Origin: Thermomicrobiaceae bacterium
GTDB taxonomy: Bacteria; Chloroflexota; Chloroflexia; Thermomicrobiales; Thermomicrobiaceae
Assembly: GCA_014874455.1 (NCBI GenBank)
Contig: JADBJL010000030.1
Coordinates: 1 to 58,436, forward strand
DNA: 58,436 bases
Direction: 5' to 3'
In this document: positions 1 to 8,004 of the stretch, piece by piece
Position numbering within the stretch: the stretch's first letter is position 1
How the letters are laid out: the number at the start of each line of letters is the position of its first letter
Notes under the pieces: generated by a model
The model's input: the letters and a program-made list of their open reading frames with translations, nothing else
Databases searched by the model: none
What the model was told of the DNA's origin: nothing
Program-made: the position numbers and the translations under genes

Positions 1-582
1 CTGCTCGCCGCCGAGGAACGGGTAGAAGACGGCCGTCTCGACGACGTCTTCCCCGCATAGCTGGCGGTGCTCGAAGAAGACGTGCACGGTCTCCCAGAGC
101 GTGTGGTAGAGGATCTCGATGAACTCCTGGTGGATGAAGGGATCCGCGCTCGGCGTGGTCACGGCGTAGTCGCTGTCGCCCACCCGCCCGGGGAGAGCCA
201 GCGTGAGCGCGCCGCGCTGGCGGGCGACCGCCAGGGTGTCGCGCACCTCCGGATCGCCCTCCGGCGGGCCGAGCCCCATCACGATGTCCTGCGGGGTCGT
301 GATCGCCTCGATCCAAGGCCTGAAGGCGAGGCTGAGGTCGAGGGCCGGCAAGGCCCGTTTCCCGACGATCACCGGGTGGATGAACTCCACGGACACGTGC
401 TGAGCGTCGGTGGCATAAGGGCCGCGGCCGAAGGCGAGCAGGCGGCCCCCGTCGAGGAAGCGCTCGGCCATGTGCCGGCAGACGGCGGCCAGCCGCGGCG
501 CTTCCTCTGGGAAGAAGCGCTCAGAGAGCGCGTTGCGCTCGAGCAGTCGATCACGAATCTGCGCCGCGAGCGGGCGTGCCAT
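1..582 (-). CDS. SIS-domain (GmhA-like sugar-phosphate isomerase) protein, partial
   Basis: The reading frame opens at 582 after an AGGAGACGGGAGG-type ribosome site and stays open to base 1, so the C-terminus (after 194 codons) lies outside the window. The translated start MARPLAAQIRDRLLERNALS is followed by a SIS-like core containing LLAFGRGPYATDAQHVSVEF and a later ARQRGALTLALPGR segment, as in phosphoheptose isomerase GmhA and other SIS proteins that bind phosphosugars. It is the last visible gene of the hydrogenase operon, 44 bp after hypE. SIS proteins recur beside group 1h hydrogenase maturation genes (recalled from the literature), but their role there is not settled. A sugar-phosphate isomerase reaction is only inferred from the fold. 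Confidence 0.72.
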   Translation of the reverse strand, partial: MARPLAAQIRDRLLERNALSERFFPEEAPRLAAVCRHMAERFLDGGRLLAFGRGPYATDAQHVSVEFIHPVIVGKRALPALDLSLAFRPWIEAITTPQDIVMGLGPPEGDPEVRDTLAVARQRGALTLALPGRVGDSDYAVTTPSADPFIHQEFIEILYHTLWETVHVFFEHRQLCGEDVVETAVFYPFLGGEQ

Positions 583-626
583 CGGTCTCGCCTCCCGTCT
601 CCTGTGGGGATCGATCGCCTCGGGGG

Positions 627-1664
627 CTAGCAGATGCGCGGCAGGGGATCGCCGACCAGCATATCGACCACCCGCGACCCGCCGTAGGCGGTCAGCGCCA
701 GCACGGTGCGCGCTGGCTCCGGGCGAACCTCCCCGATGACCGCCGCCCCCTCGCCGCCGGGCATCGCATGGAGCGCGGCCAGCGCCGCCTCGGCGTAGTC
801 CGGCGCGACCACCGCCAGGAACTGCCCCTCGCTCGCCACGTGCAGCGGATCGAGCCCCAGGATCTCGCAGGCGCCGCGCACTGCCTCCCGGATCGGGATG
901 GCCTCCTCGAAGAGGACGATGCCATGGCCGCAATCCCGAGCGAGCTCGTTGAGCGCCGAGGCCACTCCGCCGCGCGTCGGGTCGCGCATCCAGCGCAGGC
1001 CGGGCGCAGCCGCCTCGATCACGGCCTGGACGAGCGGCGTGATCGGCCGGGTATCCGATTCCAGGTCGGCCTCGAGGTCCAGGTCGCCGCGGGCCAGCAG
1101 GATCGTCACGCCGTGGTCGCCCACCGGGCCGGAAGCCAGGATCTGGTCGCCAGGTCGTACCTGGCCGGCTCCGAGCCTGACGCGCGGGTCGACGAGCCCC
1201 AGGCCGGTGGTCGCGATGTAGATGCCGTCGGCCGAGCCGTGCTCGACCACCTTGGTGTCGCCAGTCACGACCGTGACCCCAGCTTCCGCAGCGGCCCGCG
1301 CCATCGCCTCCACCTCGGCCTGGAGCAGGTCGCTGCCGATGCCGGCCTCCAGGATGAAGGCGGCCGAGAGCGCCAGCGGCCGCGCGCCTGCGACGGCCAG
1401 GTCGTTGACCGTGCCGTACACGGCCAGCTCGGCGATCGAGCCCCCAGGGAAGCGCAGCGGCTTGACCACGAAGGCATCGGTCGTCAAGGCGAGCCGGCTC
1501 TCGCCGACGTCGAGCAGGGCGGCGTCGGCGAGCTCGAGGAGGGCTGGGTTGGCCAGCAGCGGGAGGAACAGCCCCTCGATCAGACGCCGGGTCGCCTTAC
1601 CCCCGGCCCCGTGAGCGAGCTCGATGCGAGGATCGCGGAAGGAAACGCTAACTGTCGTCGCCAT
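627..1664 (-). CDS. hypE: Hydrogenase maturation protein HypE
   Basis: HypE takes the carbamoyl group from HypF onto its C-terminal cysteine and dehydrates it, with ATP, to the thiocyanate that supplies the cyanide ligands of the NiFe site. The 345-residue product matches family length. It has the PurM/ThiL-like AIR-synthase fold with ELAHGAGG near the N-terminus, ALTTDAFVV, VVTGDTKVV and RDPTRGGVASALNELA, and it ends in the diagnostic PRIC with the reactive terminal Cys345. It starts 3 bp after the hypD stop. HypF, its carbamoyl donor partner, is not in the window and is expected nearby or elsewhere in the genome. Confidence 0.96.
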   Translation of the reverse strand: MATTVSVSFRDPRIELAHGAGGKATRRLIEGLFLPLLANPALLELADAALLDVGESRLALTTDAFVVKPLRFPGGSIAELAVYGTVNDLAVAGARPLALSAAFILEAGIGSDLLQAEVEAMARAAAEAGVTVVTGDTKVVEHGSADGIYIATTGLGLVDPRVRLGAGQVRPGDQILASGPVGDHGVTILLARGDLDLEADLESDTRPITPLVQAVIEAAAPGLRWMRDPTRGGVASALNELARDCGHGIVLFEEAIPIREAVRGACEILGLDPLHVASEGQFLAVVAPDYAEAALAALHAMPGGEGAAVIGEVRPEPARTVLALTAYGGSRVVDMLVGDPLPRIC

Positions 1665-1667
1665 GCT

Positions 1668-2780
1668 TCAGTCCGCCACTGCTGCAGCGCGATGAATGTA
1701 GTGATAGTAAGCTGCACAGGCCCCTTCGCTTGAGACCATCAGCGCGCCGATCGGGTGCTCGGGCGTGCACTCCCGTCCGAAGAGCTTGCACTGGTGGGGC
1801 TTCAGCACGCCCTTGAGCACCTCGCCGCACTGGGCCGCCTTGGGGTCGGTGACGCGCACGCCCGGTATCTCGAACCGCCGCTCGGCGTCCCACTCGGCGT
1901 ACGCTTCCGAGATCTTCAGCGCCGACTGCGAGATGAAGCCGAGACCGCGCCACTCGAAGTATGGTCGCAGCTCGAAGACGTCGGCCATGGCTTTTAGTGC
2001 CGCCCGGTTGCCGTCCCAGGGCACCACCCGGCTGTACTGGTTTTCCACCTCGGCCCGCCCCTCGGCCAGTTGGCGCAGGATCATCACCATCGACTGGAGC
2101 AGGTCGACCGGCTCGAAGCCGGAGATCACGATCGGCTTACGATAGTTGCGGGCGATGAACAGATATGGCCGGCAGCCGATCACCGTCGAGACGTGGCCGG
2201 GGCCGATGAACGCGTCCAGTCGCATGTCGGGCGAGTCGAGGATCGCCCGGATGGCCGGGACGATCAGCACGTGGTTGCAGAAGACGGAGAAGTTCCGGAT
2301 CCCCAGCGCCTTCGCCCGCATGATCGTCAGCGCCGTGGAGGGGGCGGTCGTCTCGAAACCGATGGCGAAGAAGACCACGTGCCGATCCGGGTTCTCCTGG
2401 GCGAGCTTGAGCGCGTCGAGCGGCGAGTAGACCATGCGGACGTCGGCGCCGCGCGCCTTGTACTCGATGGGGCTGCCGTGGGTACCCGGCACGCGCATCA
2501 TGTCGCCGAAGGCCGTGAAGATCACGTCCGGATACTGGGTGAGCGAGAGCCCGTCGTCAACCCGGCCCATCGGCAGGACGCAGACCGGGCAGCCAGGCCC
2601 GTGGATCAGGTCGATGTTCTCCGGCAGCAGGCTCTTGATGCCGTGCCGGTAGATGGCGTGGGTGTGCCCGCCGCAGACCTCCATAACCCGGTAATGGCGC
2701 CCCGGGTCGGCCAGCCGGGCGATCTCGTCGGCCAGCGCCCGGATCAACTTCGGATCTCGAAACTCGTCGACGTACCTCAC
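1668..2780 (-). CDS. hypD: Hydrogenase maturation protein HypD
   Basis: HypD is the 4Fe-4S scaffold that, with HypC, carries the Fe(CN)2CO group during hydrogenase assembly. The 370-residue protein has all family hallmarks: VMEVCGGHTHAIYRHG at about residues 33-48, GPGCPVCVLPMG around 65-76, a central FFAIGFETTAPSTA segment, and C-terminal cysteines in AAQCGEVLKG and CKLFGRECTPEHPIGA that bind the cluster. It overlaps the upstream atypical hypC by 4 bp (ATGA), so the two are translationally coupled. Nothing in it is unusual. Confidence 0.97.
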   Translation of the reverse strand: MRYVDEFRDPKLIRALADEIARLADPGRHYRVMEVCGGHTHAIYRHGIKSLLPENIDLIHGPGCPVCVLPMGRVDDGLSLTQYPDVIFTAFGDMMRVPGTHGSPIEYKARGADVRMVYSPLDALKLAQENPDRHVVFFAIGFETTAPSTALTIMRAKALGIRNFSVFCNHVLIVPAIRAILDSPDMRLDAFIGPGHVSTVIGCRPYLFIARNYRKPIVISGFEPVDLLQSMVMILRQLAEGRAEVENQYSRVVPWDGNRAALKAMADVFELRPYFEWRGLGFISQSALKISEAYAEWDAERRFEIPGVRVTDPKAAQCGEVLKGVLKPHQCKLFGRECTPEHPIGALMVSSEGACAAYYHYIHRAAAVAD

Positions 2781-3019
2781 CGGCCTGCCTCCTCGACCCG
2801 GGCAATCGCGACGCCCAGGTGCACGAGCAACACGTCGCCTGGGGCGACCGGTGCCACGAAGTCGGTGGCGATCAGCGCGCGCTGCCCGAGCCGATCCTCG
2901 CAGAGTGCCTCCTGCCCGCGCACCTCGAGCACGCGCACCGGGATCGCCGTGTCACCGCAGGTCACGCAGCCGTCCTGGTCGAGCGTGCAGGATCCGTAGA
3001 TGCTCAGATCGGTCATCAT
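2777..3019 (-). CDS. Atypical HypC/HupF-family chaperone with Cys-rich N-terminus
   Basis: This 80-residue protein has the HypC beta-barrel pattern (IPVRVLEV, QRALIATDFVAPVAPGDVLLVHLGVAIARV). It lacks the usual MCLxxP start whose Cys2 contacts the hydrogenase precursor. Instead it has Cys10, Cys17 and Cys20 (SCTLDQDGCVTCGDTAIP). It overlaps both neighbours by 4 bp (hypC upstream, hypD downstream). A second HypC variant of this kind may be a dedicated partner of HypD or of this hydrogenase; that is inference. The start may be the second Met (3016). Confidence 0.85.
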   Translation of the reverse strand: MMTDLSIYGSCTLDQDGCVTCGDTAIPVRVLEVRGQEALCEDRLGQRALIATDFVAPVAPGDVLLVHLGVAIARVEEAGR

Positions 3020-3297
3020 GAGAGCTCCTCGAACCGGTAGCCGAGCACCTCCTCCATCGCCTGCTGATCCTCGCCCAGGGCGGCCAGCAGCCGGATCTGA
3101 GCGGCCGCCTCGGCTTCGCTCACCTTGCTCAAGGCGAAGCCGACGTGGATCAGCACCCAGTCGCCCTCGGCCAACCCCTCTCCCCGGATCAGGTCGACGT
3201 TCACCTTCCGCCGGACGCCGCTCACCTCCACGAGCGCGAAGTGCGGATCATCCGGTGACAAGCGCAGAACCTTGCCGGGGATCGCCAGGCACATCAC
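3016..3297 (-). CDS. hypC: Hydrogenase assembly chaperone HypC
   Basis: A canonical HypC: it begins M-MCLAIPGKVLRL, so the functional start is probably the second ATG, which leaves the invariant Cys2 after Met removal. It continues with VEVSGVRRKVNVDLI and EGDWVLIHVGFALSKV. HypC shuttles the Fe(CN)2CO unit from HypD to the large-subunit precursor and stays bound through Cys2 until the C-terminal tail is cut. At about 93 residues it is of ordinary length, with an acidic C-terminal helix (EDQQAMEEVLGYRFEELS). It is coupled to the atypical hypC by an ATGA overlap and lies 15 bp after the maturation protease. Confidence 0.95.
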   Translation of the reverse strand: MMCLAIPGKVLRLSPDDPHFALVEVSGVRRKVNVDLIRGEGLAEGDWVLIHVGFALSKVSEAEAAAQIRLLAALGEDQQAMEEVLGYRFEELS

Positions 3298-3312
3298 GGC
3301 CTCCTCACGGTC

Positions 3313-3882
3313 TCACTCGATGCCGTCCGCGTCCCCGCCTCCCACTCGGACGGGAGAAGTGGCTAGGCAAGATAGCTGCTCGCGCTCGAGCAGCTCCTCG
3401 ACGAGCCGGCGGACACGATCCACGGCCAGCTCGACCGCCTGCGCGACGCGCTCGGTGAGGCCGACCCCCATCTCCTCCACCTCGGCAGGCTCGCAGCCGA
3501 GTAGCCTGACGAAGGGCGGTAGGACTCCGAGTGCCCGCGCCAGCACGAAGACCTTCGACGGTTGAGTATAGTGCGTATCGGCCAGAAACGCGCGTCGCTC
3601 AGCATCAGTCCACTCGCGCAGGTCGTCGACCTCTGGCTCGAGCAGATAGAGCGTGCCCGGCTCCCTGCCGCATCGAACCGCGTCGATCACGATCAGCGCG
3701 TCATGGCCGTCCAGCAGCTCCTGCACCACGGCGATGCCACCGGTGCCGGCATCCAGCAGCGTGACACCTGGTGGGAGCGGCCGCCACTCGGCCATAAGTC
3801 GCTGAACGACCGCAACCCCGAAGCCGTCATCCTGCCGAAGCACCGATCCCATCCCGGCAATCAGCACTCGCCTCGGGCTCAT
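3313..3882 (-). CDS. Hydrogenase maturation protease (HyaD/HupD/HybD family)
   Basis: An endopeptidase that removes the C-terminal tail of the large subunit after nickel insertion. The 189-residue product starts MSPRRVLIAGMGSVLRQDDG. The acidic residue in GSVLRQDDGFG and the Asp of LLDAGTGG correspond to two nickel-sensing ligands of HybD, and His in DTHYTQPSK probably supplies the third. I chose the ATG at 3882 because the fold begins there and it gives a 4-bp ATGA overlap with the NifU-Rieske gene; a longer open frame exists upstream but is low-complexity shadow sequence. The substrate is presumably the HhyL precursor at 5826-7697. Confidence 0.93.
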   Translation of the reverse strand: MSPRRVLIAGMGSVLRQDDGFGVAVVQRLMAEWRPLPPGVTLLDAGTGGIAVVQELLDGHDALIVIDAVRCGREPGTLYLLEPEVDDLREWTDAERRAFLADTHYTQPSKVFVLARALGVLPPFVRLLGCEPAEVEEMGVGLTERVAQAVELAVDRVRRLVEELLEREQLSCLATSPVRVGGGDADGIE

Positions 3883-4784
3883 GCGGGCACCACCTGTCTC
3901 GGGCAGCCGACGATGATCTGGCCATCTCGCACCGCCACCGGTACCACCTCGAGCGACCGGCCAGCGCGATCGAGCCGCCGCCCGCTGTGCAGGTCGAACC
4001 GGCACCCGTGCCATGGGCAGATGATGATGCCCTCCTCCCAGGAAATACCCTGCCCCATGTCGAGCGGCAACGGGGTTCCCGGGCAGGCGTTACGGTAGGC
4101 GTGGATGTCGTCACCGCGCCGGACCAGTACCATGGAAAGGTCGCCAGCGTCGATCCGCACCACCCCGACCTCGGGCAACGCGTCCAGCGATGCCACCACC
4201 TGCCACTCGAGGCCCGGGTGACTAGCCTTATGGACCGGCAACGGTACGAGTCGACGCCCCGGTGGTGCCGGGCGCGGGGCAGGAGAAGCCGGCTCGACCT
4301 CGAGCCGCTCGAACTCCGGCATGCCCTCGCGGAGCGCCGTCTCCACCACGTGCCGGAGCGTCTGGCTAGAGGCGGGGCAGCCCGAGCATGTCCCGCCGAG
4401 CTGGACGCGCACCACGCCCTCCTGGACGCTGAGCACCCGCAGCTCGCCCCCGTGCGAGACGATGTATGGCTGCACCTCCGACAGGATACGGTCGACTCGA
4501 GCGCGCTGTCCGGCCTCGTCGAGCTCGTAGAGCTCCAACAGCAGGCTGACAGCGGGGTCATCCAGCATCTCCCGGAACGCCTGCGGGGCTGCCCGCTGGA
4601 AGCGCTGCACCAGCCGTCCGATGCCCACACGGTGGAGCAGGTCAATCAGTCGCAGGAGTCGCAGCGCCTGATCGCGCAGCACCGGATCAGGCGCCGACTC
4701 GAAGCCCTGGACGAGCGCGTCGATCTCGGTGAGCGCCTGCTGGAGTCGCCTCACGGTTGCCTCGTCTCGTGGCTCGGCGGCCAT
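3879..4784 (-). CDS. NifU-like / Rieske-like two-domain protein (HhyE/HucE type)
   Basis: This 301-residue protein has three parts: an alpha-helical N-terminus (1-95), a NifU C-terminal-type domain with GGTCSGCPASSQTLRH (Cys133, Cys136), and a Rieske-like domain (about 190-295) with NACPGTPLPLD and ICPWHGCRFDLHSG. A normal Rieske site is C-x-H ... C-x-x-H. Here the first half is Cys234-Pro-Gly, so one histidine ligand is missing, while Cys256-x-x-His259 is kept. Mycobacterial high-affinity hydrogenase operons carry comparable proteins (HucE/HhyE), proposed to relay electrons from the hydrogenase (recalled, not checked). A role as electron carrier or Fe-S donor for HhySL is therefore likely but inferred. 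Confidence 0.88.
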   Translation of the reverse strand: MAAEPRDEATVRRLQQALTEIDALVQGFESAPDPVLRDQALRLLRLIDLLHRVGIGRLVQRFQRAAPQAFREMLDDPAVSLLLELYELDEAGQRARVDRILSEVQPYIVSHGGELRVLSVQEGVVRVQLGGTCSGCPASSQTLRHVVETALREGMPEFERLEVEPASPAPRPAPPGRRLVPLPVHKASHPGLEWQVVASLDALPEVGVVRIDAGDLSMVLVRRGDDIHAYRNACPGTPLPLDMGQGISWEEGIIICPWHGCRFDLHSGRRLDRAGRSLEVVPVAVRDGQIIVGCPRQVVPA

Positions 4785-4801
4785 GGCTCGCCACTTCCTG
4801 C

Positions 4802-5173
4802 TCAGACGCGTGGGTGGTCGGGATGGCTGGGGCAGGGCTCACCGGCGTGCGCCGGGTCGTGGCACCAGCAGCCGGGGGCGCACTCGCCGTGAGCCGGTCG
4901 GGTCAGGTCGGCGAAGGCGTCGCGGAAGCGTACAGCTCCTTCCCGCCTGCCCTGCTCCGTCAAGCGGTACCGGCCGTGCTCGCAGGCCAGGTCACCGCTC
5001 GCGACCAGGCGGTCGAGGTGGGCCTGGATCAGCTCGACGTCGGAGACCAGGAAGCGGGCCAGCTCCGCGGCGTCGACATCCCCGGCCAGCCCCTCGCCGC
5101 GCATCCAGTACATTGCCTCCAGGATCTCATCTCTCCAGAAGAGATTGTCGAGCGCGCTCGATCCGCTCGTCAT
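4802..5173 (-). CDS. Winged-helix-like protein with Cys/His-rich C-terminal tail
   Basis: The 123-residue product has an N-terminal helical region (LDNLFWRDEILEAMYWMRGE) and a winged-helix-like core (ELARFLVSDVELIQAHLDRLVASGDLACEHGRYRLTEQG patterns at about 35-75). It ends with a metal-binding-looking tail in which Cys98, Cys102, Cys104, His105, His109 and Cys114 fall within 17 residues, followed by SHPDHP. It sits between the protease-like gene and the NifU-Rieske gene. It could be a metal- or redox-responsive regulator or an assembly factor that binds nickel, zinc or Fe-S. I do not recognise a named family. Confidence 0.8.
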   Translation of the reverse strand: MTSGSSALDNLFWRDEILEAMYWMRGEGLAGDVDAAELARFLVSDVELIQAHLDRLVASGDLACEHGRYRLTEQGRREGAVRFRDAFADLTRPAHGECAPGCWCHDPAHAGEPCPSHPDHPRV

Positions 5174-5184
5174 CTGCCCGGCTC

Positions 5185-5814
5185 CTAAGCCTCCATCTCG
5201 GCCAGCACCTGGCGGAGCAGCGCGCGGACGCGGCGCTCCGCCTCCTCGAGCGCGGCTTCGCCGAGCGCGCTGAAGCCATCTCCCCAGGACTGGTCGAACG
5301 GCTCGATCTCAACGACGGTCACCTGCACCGGCAGCGCGCCGAAGTGATCCAGGATCAACAGCAGGTTCTCGAGGTCGATCACCCCAGTGACCGCCTCGCT
5401 CACCCGGCTCTGCAGCTCATCCAGGGTGATCGCGGGCGGATTCCAGGGCATCACCGTCACGCTCCCGGGCGGGCGCCCCCGCGGCGCCGCACCGGCGAAG
5501 ATGCCCAGCGAGAAGCGCGGCGCCGCCTGGAGTTGGAACAACACATCGATCGGGCTGTAGCTGAGGTCAGCGATGACCACGCCCGCAGGCCACCGGTCGC
5601 GCTGCAGCCGGGTCACCAGCGCCGGGCCGAGTGAGAGGTCGCGCAGGTTGGTGTAGCCCACTCCGGCCACCAGCACCCACGGCTCCCTGGGGAGCCGCGA
5701 CTCCCAGGTGGGATCGCCCTGGTAATCAGCGGTCGCCTGCAGCCGTGCCTGGCTGGGCCAGAGCGATCCCGCCAGCGGGTCGATGATCCGTTCGACCTGG
5801 TGACGGCCCTTCAT
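5185..5814 (-). CDS. Divergent hydrogenase maturation protease-like protein
   Basis: The 209-residue product carries a recognisable HyaD-like beginning at WVLVAGVGYTNLRDLSLGPA followed by VVIADLSYSPID. The two acidic positions (Asp59, Asp83) match the first two metal-binding positions of maturation proteases, but the rest of the sequence diverges and no clear equivalent of the catalytic-site His is evident. It starts 11 bp after hhyL; ATG 5814 was chosen because it fits this spacing. With a complete protease nearby (3313-3882), this may be a non-catalytic paralogue acting as chaperone, or a second protease of different specificity. The call rests on the N-terminal pattern only. Confidence 0.75.
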   Translation of the reverse strand: MKGRHQVERIIDPLAGSLWPSQARLQATADYQGDPTWESRLPREPWVLVAGVGYTNLRDLSLGPALVTRLQRDRWPAGVVIADLSYSPIDVLFQLQAAPRFSLGIFAGAAPRGRPPGSVTVMPWNPPAITLDELQSRVSEAVTGVIDLENLLLILDHFGALPVQVTVVEIEPFDQSWGDGFSALGEAALEEAERRVRALLRQVLAEMEA

Positions 5815-5825
5815 CCGGTTGTCCC

Positions 5826-7697
5826 TTATTCCTCCAGGATGCAGGCGCAGGTATTCACCTCGCGCACCACCACCCGCTCGCCCGCGAAGACATGCGTGGT
5901 GCAGGGCATGCAGGGGTCGAAACTCCGGATCGTGCGCAGGATGTCGATAGCCTTGAAGTCCTCCGGGCTGTTGAACTGCTCGATGATCGGCGTGTTCAGC
6001 ACCGCCTCCTCGTATGGCCCCGGGTTCCCCCACGGGTCGCGCGGTGAGGCGTTGATCGTCGAGGGGGTGATGATCTGGTAGTTGGTGAGCACCCCGCCGT
6101 CCATGGTCAGGTGATGGGTCAGGTAGCCGCGGCCGGCGCCCCAGAACCCGACGCCGATCCGGAAGTCGCGCGGCACGGTGAAGTCGCGGCTCACCGCCGT
6201 GTTGCCCTGCTTCATGAGCTCGTAGCCGCTGAGCAGGTTGTTGAGGGCGACCAGAGCCGTGTACGCTTCGGCGTACGCCCGCGCGCGGTTGCGCTCGATC
6301 GCGTTCCAGTCGCTCGGGATCCGCCACTCGAGGGTCATCTCGGGCAGGCGTCCCTTGGGCACCAGCATGCGCAGGCTCTCGCCGGTGGACTCGATAAACG
6401 GATTCTGCGGGATCTTCCTGGCCGCTGCCGTGGTCCACATCCGCACGTAGACGCCGGCCTCCATGACCGAGCGGTCCCAGCGCGGCGTGCTGTCCCAGGT
6501 GTACTTCTCCTTCCAGCTTCGACCGGTCGGCTTGGGGCGGGTCTGCTTGTTCCACGGATGGTACGGGCTTAGCGGGTTACCGACCGGGTCGGTCTTGATC
6601 GGGTAGTCGTCCCAGGCCTCGTAGTAGGAGTGCTCGACGAACTCCTCCAGACCAGCGTTGAGCAGGTGGAGGTTGGTCGTGACCAGCTCGCCGTCGCGGA
6701 CGACTCCCGGCGTGTTCCACCGGCGCTCGCCCCAGCGGTCGGCGTGCCGGTAGTCGGCGTCGTACGCTTCGTGGTGGTCCCAGATCCCCGCGTCGATCAG
6801 GTTCTTCGGGCGCGCGCCGACCTGGCGGAAGCGTGGCTCGACCTCGTAGAGGAAGTCGAAGACGTCATCCCAGAGCAGCGCCATCTTCTTGGAGTAGTCG
6901 AGCAGGTCGAACAGCCGCACCTGGTAGTCGTTGAACACCTTCATCGAGATCGTCGTGCTGATCCCGCCGGGCACGATCGTCTGCGGGTGGGGATACTTGC
7001 CCCAGACCAGCACCGTCATCTCGCGCGCCTTGCGCGTCATCTCCAGCGCCTCGAGGTAGAGCGAGCCAGTCAGCGGGTTCAGTGCCGTCATGATCTCGCC
7101 GATGGTCTTGAACCCGTGGACACCGGCATTCCGAGCCGGCGCGGTCTGGGCGCGCTCCCAGATCTCCGGGTTCGTCGCCCGGATCACGGCCTCGGAGTAG
7201 TCCGGGCCAGCCAGCAGGAAGAGGTGCAACGGATGGTCGTAAAGGAACTCGGCCGTCTGCCCGAGGTTGCGCACGATGATCCCCATCGGGGGTGGCGGCG
7301 TGCCGAAGGCCATCTCGATCGCCTCAGCCGAGCAGTTCGCGTGGACGCCCCCGCAGACGCCGCAGGCGCGGCTGCTGATGAAGATCGCGTCGCGCGGATC
7401 GCGCCCCTTCAGGATCACCTCGTAGCCGCGGAACAGTGTCGCCATCGAGTGCGCGTCGAGAACCTGGCGGTTCTCCAGATCGACTACTGCGTGGAAAGCG
7501 AGTGCCCCCGCGACGCGGGTGACCGGGTCGATGCTCACCTCCTGGATGTGACCGTTGCGGCGCAGGAGTTCCTCGATTCGCTCCTGCTGGGTCGCCACGG
7601 CCGTAGTCGAGGTGTAGGCGTAGGGGTCGCGGACATCGCCCCGCAGGCGGGCCCTGCCTGACTCGTCGAACTCGATCGGCAGGTTCTTGAAGCACAT
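5826..7697 (-). CDS. hhyL: NiFe hydrogenase large subunit, group 1h type
   Basis: The catalytic subunit of an uptake hydrogenase. The 623-residue protein has the L1 motif SRACGVCGGVHANC (Cys112, Cys115) and the L2 motif DPCMPCTTH (Cys596, Cys599, His602) that hold the nickel-iron site. It also has a 21-residue C-terminal tail after His602, which the maturation protease should remove. The long insert between about 330 and 430, rich in Trp and Tyr, and its pairing with a small subunit without a Tat signal fit group 1h (actinobacterial-type, high-affinity, oxygen-tolerant) enzymes known from Thermomicrobium and mycobacteria. The L2 cysteines are encoded as Cys, so this is not a NiFeSe enzyme. 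RBS GAGGAGGCT lies upstream of ATG 7697. Confidence 0.97.
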   Translation of the reverse strand: MCFKNLPIEFDESGRARLRGDVRDPYAYTSTTAVATQQERIEELLRRNGHIQEVSIDPVTRVAGALAFHAVVDLENRQVLDAHSMATLFRGYEVILKGRDPRDAIFISSRACGVCGGVHANCSAEAIEMAFGTPPPPMGIIVRNLGQTAEFLYDHPLHLFLLAGPDYSEAVIRATNPEIWERAQTAPARNAGVHGFKTIGEIMTALNPLTGSLYLEALEMTRKAREMTVLVWGKYPHPQTIVPGGISTTISMKVFNDYQVRLFDLLDYSKKMALLWDDVFDFLYEVEPRFRQVGARPKNLIDAGIWDHHEAYDADYRHADRWGERRWNTPGVVRDGELVTTNLHLLNAGLEEFVEHSYYEAWDDYPIKTDPVGNPLSPYHPWNKQTRPKPTGRSWKEKYTWDSTPRWDRSVMEAGVYVRMWTTAAARKIPQNPFIESTGESLRMLVPKGRLPEMTLEWRIPSDWNAIERNRARAYAEAYTALVALNNLLSGYELMKQGNTAVSRDFTVPRDFRIGVGFWGAGRGYLTHHLTMDGGVLTNYQIITPSTINASPRDPWGNPGPYEEAVLNTPIIEQFNSPEDFKAIDILRTIRSFDPCMPCTTHVFAGERVVVREVNTCACILEE

Positions 7698-7713
7698 GGG
7701 GAGCCTCCTCGCT

Positions 7714-8004
7714 CTAGGCCGATCTCCCGGTCGTCAGTCGCGCGAGCTGCTCATCGAGCCGCCGTAACTCGCCGACCAGCGCGGTACCGGATGCCACCAT
7801 CGACTCCAGGCCACGCTGCAGCGGCGGAAGTTGCGCTTGCAGTAGCGAGGTCTGCCGCTCGATCGCCGCGACGCCCCAGACGATCTTCGAGGCGGTTCCG
7901 TGGATACGCTCGAGCGCCTGTCGTATGCGGCTCAGCGCGTAGGCCAGCACGACGAGGAAGAGCAGGAAGAGCGCGCTCGACAGCAGGGTGAGCAGCAGGA
8001 TCAT
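7714..8004 (-). CDS. Small single-pass membrane/coiled-coil protein (DUF948-like), 4th of four
   Basis: A 96-residue protein with one N-terminal hydrophobic helix (about residues 2-24, MILLLTLLSSALFLLFLVVL) and then a soluble helical stretch (ERIHGTASKIVWGVAAIERQ, heptad-like). It is directly upstream of hhyL in the transcript and overlaps the preceding small gene by 1-3 bp. Layout and size match the three other small membrane genes between hhyS and hhyL. It may help anchor or scaffold the hydrogenase at the membrane. That is inference from position; no enzymatic motif is visible. Confidence 0.85.
   Translation of the reverse strand: MILLLTLLSSALFLLFLVVLAYALSRIRQALERIHGTASKIVWGVAAIERQTSLLQAQLPPLQRGLESMVASGTALVGELRRLDEQLARLTTGRSA

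Noticed and set aside
5826-5900. Possible NiFeSe hydrogenase (selenocysteine in the L2 motif)
   Set aside because: The L2 motif is encoded DPCMPC with ordinary Cys codons; no UGA is in the large-subunit frame.
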